Shown here: one piece after another, positions 58,247 to 60,091 of the stretch
Layout: the number at the start of each line of letters is the position of its first letter
How positions within the stretch are numbered: position 1 is the stretch's first letter
NCBI GenBank assembly: GCA_030428905.1
Contig: JAUIED010000008.1
Location: 1-60,091 of the forward strand
DNA: 60,091 bases
Source: Gammaproteobacteria bacterium
GTDB lineage: Bacteria; Pseudomonadota; Gammaproteobacteria; Pseudomonadales; Azotimanducaceae
Reading direction: 5' to 3'
Made by a program: the position numbers and the translations under genes
The notes under the pieces: generated by a model
Databases searched by the model: none
What the model was told of the DNA's origin: nothing
The model's input: only the letters and a program-made list of their open reading frames with translations

Positions 58247-59002
58247 ATGGACCTGGCCACCCTGATTGGCCTTCTAGGGTCGTTCGGTATCGTCGTGGCT
58301 GCCATGGTTCTCGGCGGCAGCGCCGGCATGTTCGTAAACGTGCCGTCGTTGCTCATCGTCCTGGTAGGCACGATTTTCGTGGTGCTGATGAAGTTTACGC
58401 TGGCGCAGTTTCTGGGCGCGGTGAAAGTCGCTGCCAAAGCGTTCAGCTTTCAGCTTTCAACCCCTCAGCAGATCATCGAAGAGGTGGTGGAGCTTGCCGA
58501 TGCGGCGCGCAAAGGCGGCCTGCTATCGCTGGAAGGCAAGGAAGTGTCTTCCAACTTCCTGCAGAAGGGTATCCAACTGCTCGTGGACGGCCACGATGCC
58601 GAAGTGGTGCGCGGCGTGCTCAAGAAGGATCTCTCGCAGACCCTCGAGCGGCACGAGTGGGGCGCGAAGATCTTCACCGCCATGGGCGACGTCGGGCCGG
58701 CCATGGGCATGATCGGAACACTTGTGGGTCTGGTGCAGATGCTCGCCAACATGGACGATCCCAAGTCCATCGGCCCAGCCATGGCCGTCGCCCTGCTCAC
58801 CACGCTCTACGGCGCCATGCTCGCCAACATGTTTGCGTTACCTGTGGCAGACAAGCTGTCGTTGCGCCGTATCGAAGAAGGACGGGTGAAGTCCATGGCC
58901 ATCGACGCCTTGCTGGCGATTCAGGCTGGACAGAATCCGCGTGTAATCGACGAGATGCTCAAGTCCTACCTGCCGGAAACGGCGCGTAAGGATGACGACT
59001 AG
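58247..59002 (+). CDS. pomA: Flagellar motor stator subunit, sodium type
   Basis: PomA is the four-helix stator subunit that, with PomB, couples ion flow to flagellar rotation. It begins MDLATLIGLLGSFG, almost as in Vibrio PomA, and shares IFVVLMKFT, MGMIGTLVGLVQMLANMDDP and IGPAMAVALLTTLYGA. The cytoplasmic loop has the conserved RKG-type charged residues. This pattern supports a sodium- rather than proton-driven motor. The ATG at 58247 gives 251 residues; an ATG at 58232 is also possible. pomB follows after four bases. No flagellar sigma-28 promoter was evident upstream. Confidence 0.94.
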   Translation: MDLATLIGLLGSFGIVVAAMVLGGSAGMFVNVPSLLIVLVGTIFVVLMKFTLAQFLGAVKVAAKAFSFQLSTPQQIIEEVVELADAARKGGLLSLEGKEVSSNFLQKGIQLLVDGHDAEVVRGVLKKDLSQTLERHEWGAKIFTAMGDVGPAMGMIGTLVGLVQMLANMDDPKSIGPAMAVALLTTLYGAMLANMFALPVADKLSLRRIEEGRVKSMAIDALLAIQAGQNPRVIDEMLKSYLPETARKDDD

Positions 59003-59006
59003 GTAG

Positions 59007-59978
59007 ATGGACGAAGAAGAAGAAAACAGCGGAGGCGACGACGGGGGCGGTGCCGGTTGGCTTGCGACGTTCGCCGATCTGATGTCGCTGCTGATGTGCT
59101 TCTTCGTGCTGCTGTTGTCGTTCTCCGAAATGGATGTGCTCAAGTTCAAGCGGCTTGCTGGTTCCATGCGCAACGCGTTCGGCGTGCAGGCGGTGGTCAA
59201 TGCCAATGCCATTCCCAAGGGAACGAGCATCATCGCGCAGGAGTACTCGCCGGGTAAGCCTGATCCTACGCCTCTGCGTGAGATCTGGCAGAAGACTGAA
59301 GACCAGATCAAAGATTCGCTGGACGTTGAGTGCCAGGATCTCGGCTCGTCGAACTCCGGAGAGTCAGGCAACGCCCAGCGCGACGTGGTGATCGACAAGG
59401 TGCAGGATCTTGTTGGCGAGACGGAAAAGGATGCCATCGAGCTTGCCACGGCACTTTCCAAGGAGATCGCCGAGGGCGTCATCGAGGTTGAAACCAGCGG
59501 ACGAACGATCACCATACGCATCAAGGAGCACGGAACTTTTGCCTCCGGCTCCGCCGATCTCACAGCGAACTTCAAGCCGGTACTGAAGATCATCCGCGGT
59601 GTGCTCGAAGAAACCGACGGGCAGTTTGTTGTGGAAGGGCACACGGACAATATCCCGATCAACACGGCACGATTCCGCTCCAACTGGGCGCTGTCTACCG
59701 CACGTGCGGTGAGCGTTGCGCACGCGCTGTTCGGTGGCAAGCTCAGCCAGGACCGCTTTGCGGTGTCTGGCTACGCGGATACCAAACCTCTGGTATCGCA
59801 CGAAACACCAGCGGGCCGAGCCCGCAACCGCCGCGTGGAGGTGGTCATCCGGCAAGGGCTGGATGAAGACGTGCGGGATGAGCTGGAGGTCATTCGAGCG
59901 GAAGACCCAGCGTTGTTCCAGGCGATCAAAGAGGAACTCATCTACCGGTTCGAGTTGTCGCCGGATGAGATCTTCTAA
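59007..59978 (+). CDS. pomB: Flagellar motor stator subunit with OmpA-like domain, sodium type
   Basis: PomB is the single-span stator partner of PomA. The ion-binding Asp24 lies in TFADLMSLLMCFFVLLLSF, the same residue number as in Vibrio PomB. A plug/linker region follows, then a C-terminal OmpA-like peptidoglycan-binding domain (about 180-300) with VEGHTDNIPI and RNRRVEVVI. It has 323 residues. An acidic N-terminus (MDEEEENSGGDDGGG) precedes the helix. The hairpin element begins at its stop. Confidence 0.94.
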   Translation: MDEEEENSGGDDGGGAGWLATFADLMSLLMCFFVLLLSFSEMDVLKFKRLAGSMRNAFGVQAVVNANAIPKGTSIIAQEYSPGKPDPTPLREIWQKTEDQIKDSLDVECQDLGSSNSGESGNAQRDVVIDKVQDLVGETEKDAIELATALSKEIAEGVIEVETSGRTITIRIKEHGTFASGSADLTANFKPVLKIIRGVLEETDGQFVVEGHTDNIPINTARFRSNWALSTARAVSVAHALFGGKLSQDRFAVSGYADTKPLVSHETPAGRARNRRVEVVIRQGLDEDVRDELEVIRAEDPALFQAIKEELIYRFELSPDEIF

Positions 59979-60009
59979 GTTAGCAGGCTGCTCAAAAAGC
60001 AGCCTGGTA
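59979..60009. repeat. 31-bp hairpin element, copy 2
   Basis: This copy begins GTTAGCAGGCTGCT immediately after the pomB stop. CAGGCTGCT and AGCAGCCTG are perfectly complementary around CAAAA. It agrees with copy 1 at 28 of 31 bases. It may also act as a weak 3' stem-loop for pomAB, though no T-tract follows. Confidence 0.8.
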
Positions 60010-60091
60010 TCCCGGCCAGGGACGGACGGGCCGCGAATCAAGCACGTAAGTGCTTGATTCGGCGTGAGCGGGCGACAGCCCGCGGTCGCTG
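60010..60091. repeat. Hairpin-rich end of window
   Basis: GAATCAAGCAC (60035-60045) and GTGCTTGATTC (60050-60060) form a perfect 11-bp stem with a GTAA loop. GCGGGC (60068-60073) and GCCCGC (60078-60083) form a second stem. No ORF or T-tract terminator is visible before the window ends. With the adjacent 31-bp element this looks like a composite palindromic repeat. Confidence 0.6.

Overview
This window reads as chromosomal core sequence of a GC-rich gammaproteobacterium in or near the Pseudomonadales / OMG-type marine clades. From memory, the gene order follows the Pseudomonas aeruginosa block parE-parC, serB-fimX, psd-rhodanese, orn, queG, NAD(P)HX repair, tsaE-amiB-mutL-miaA-hfq-hflX-hflK-hflC-hisZ-purA, tRNA-Leu, rnr-rlmB, rpsF-rpsR-rplI-dnaB. 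Individual proteins (FimX, SerB, PomA/PomB, EF-P with EpmA/EpmB, HisZ) agree. No plasmid, phage, IS transposase, CRISPR or classical defence island was seen.

Layout. 1-9.1 kb: topoisomerase IV (parE end, parC), a membrane protein with a dead-looking cyclase-like domain, serB, then a minus-strand c-di-GMP pair (fimX and a partner with what looks like a split PilZ domain). 9.1-11.5 kb: the complete EF-P lysylation set (epmB, efp, epmA). 11.5-19.4 kb: psd, a rhodanese, a MaoC-like hydratase, orn, queG, a TonB-anchor-like protein, nnrDE, tsaE and amiB. 19.4-20.4 kb: a decayed cytochrome P450 inserted between amiB and mutL. 20.4-29.3 kb: mutL to purA. 29.3-35.9 kb: an accessory block (Trm112-like, KAS III-like, cation efflux, MFS, PhyH dioxygenase, esterase, atypical Nramp-like transporter) ending at a tRNA-Leu. 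36-43.4 kb: rnr, rlmB, the S6-S18-L9 operon, dnaB and radA. 43.4-49.6 kb: metabolic and accessory genes (PQQ alcohol dehydrogenase, esterase, Ddn-like protein, SDR) plus ettA. 49.7-56 kb: glyA, nrdR, ribD, nusB, thiL, pgpA and an aspartic protease. 56.5-60 kb: a small membrane ORF, SnoaL-like protein, ispA, xseB and the sodium-type stator genes pomA-pomB.

The least expected features lie between and inside the housekeeping genes. The usual ribE-ribBA-ribH stretch between ribD and nusB is absent. In its place is a minus-strand outer-membrane-like gene, followed by a decayed second copy of the 3' end of ribD just before nusB. A 31-bp hairpin element occurs there and again after pomB. The hfq leader carries four 14-bp tandem units, and the glyA leader carries two unrelated 14-bp units. 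nnrDE may be translated from a leaderless mRNA, and a consensus DnaA box precedes dnaB.

Genes are tightly packed. Many neighbours overlap by ATGA, GTGA or TTGA junctions, so translational coupling is probably common. All functional calls rest on reading motifs by eye and on remembered family features; no database search was run.
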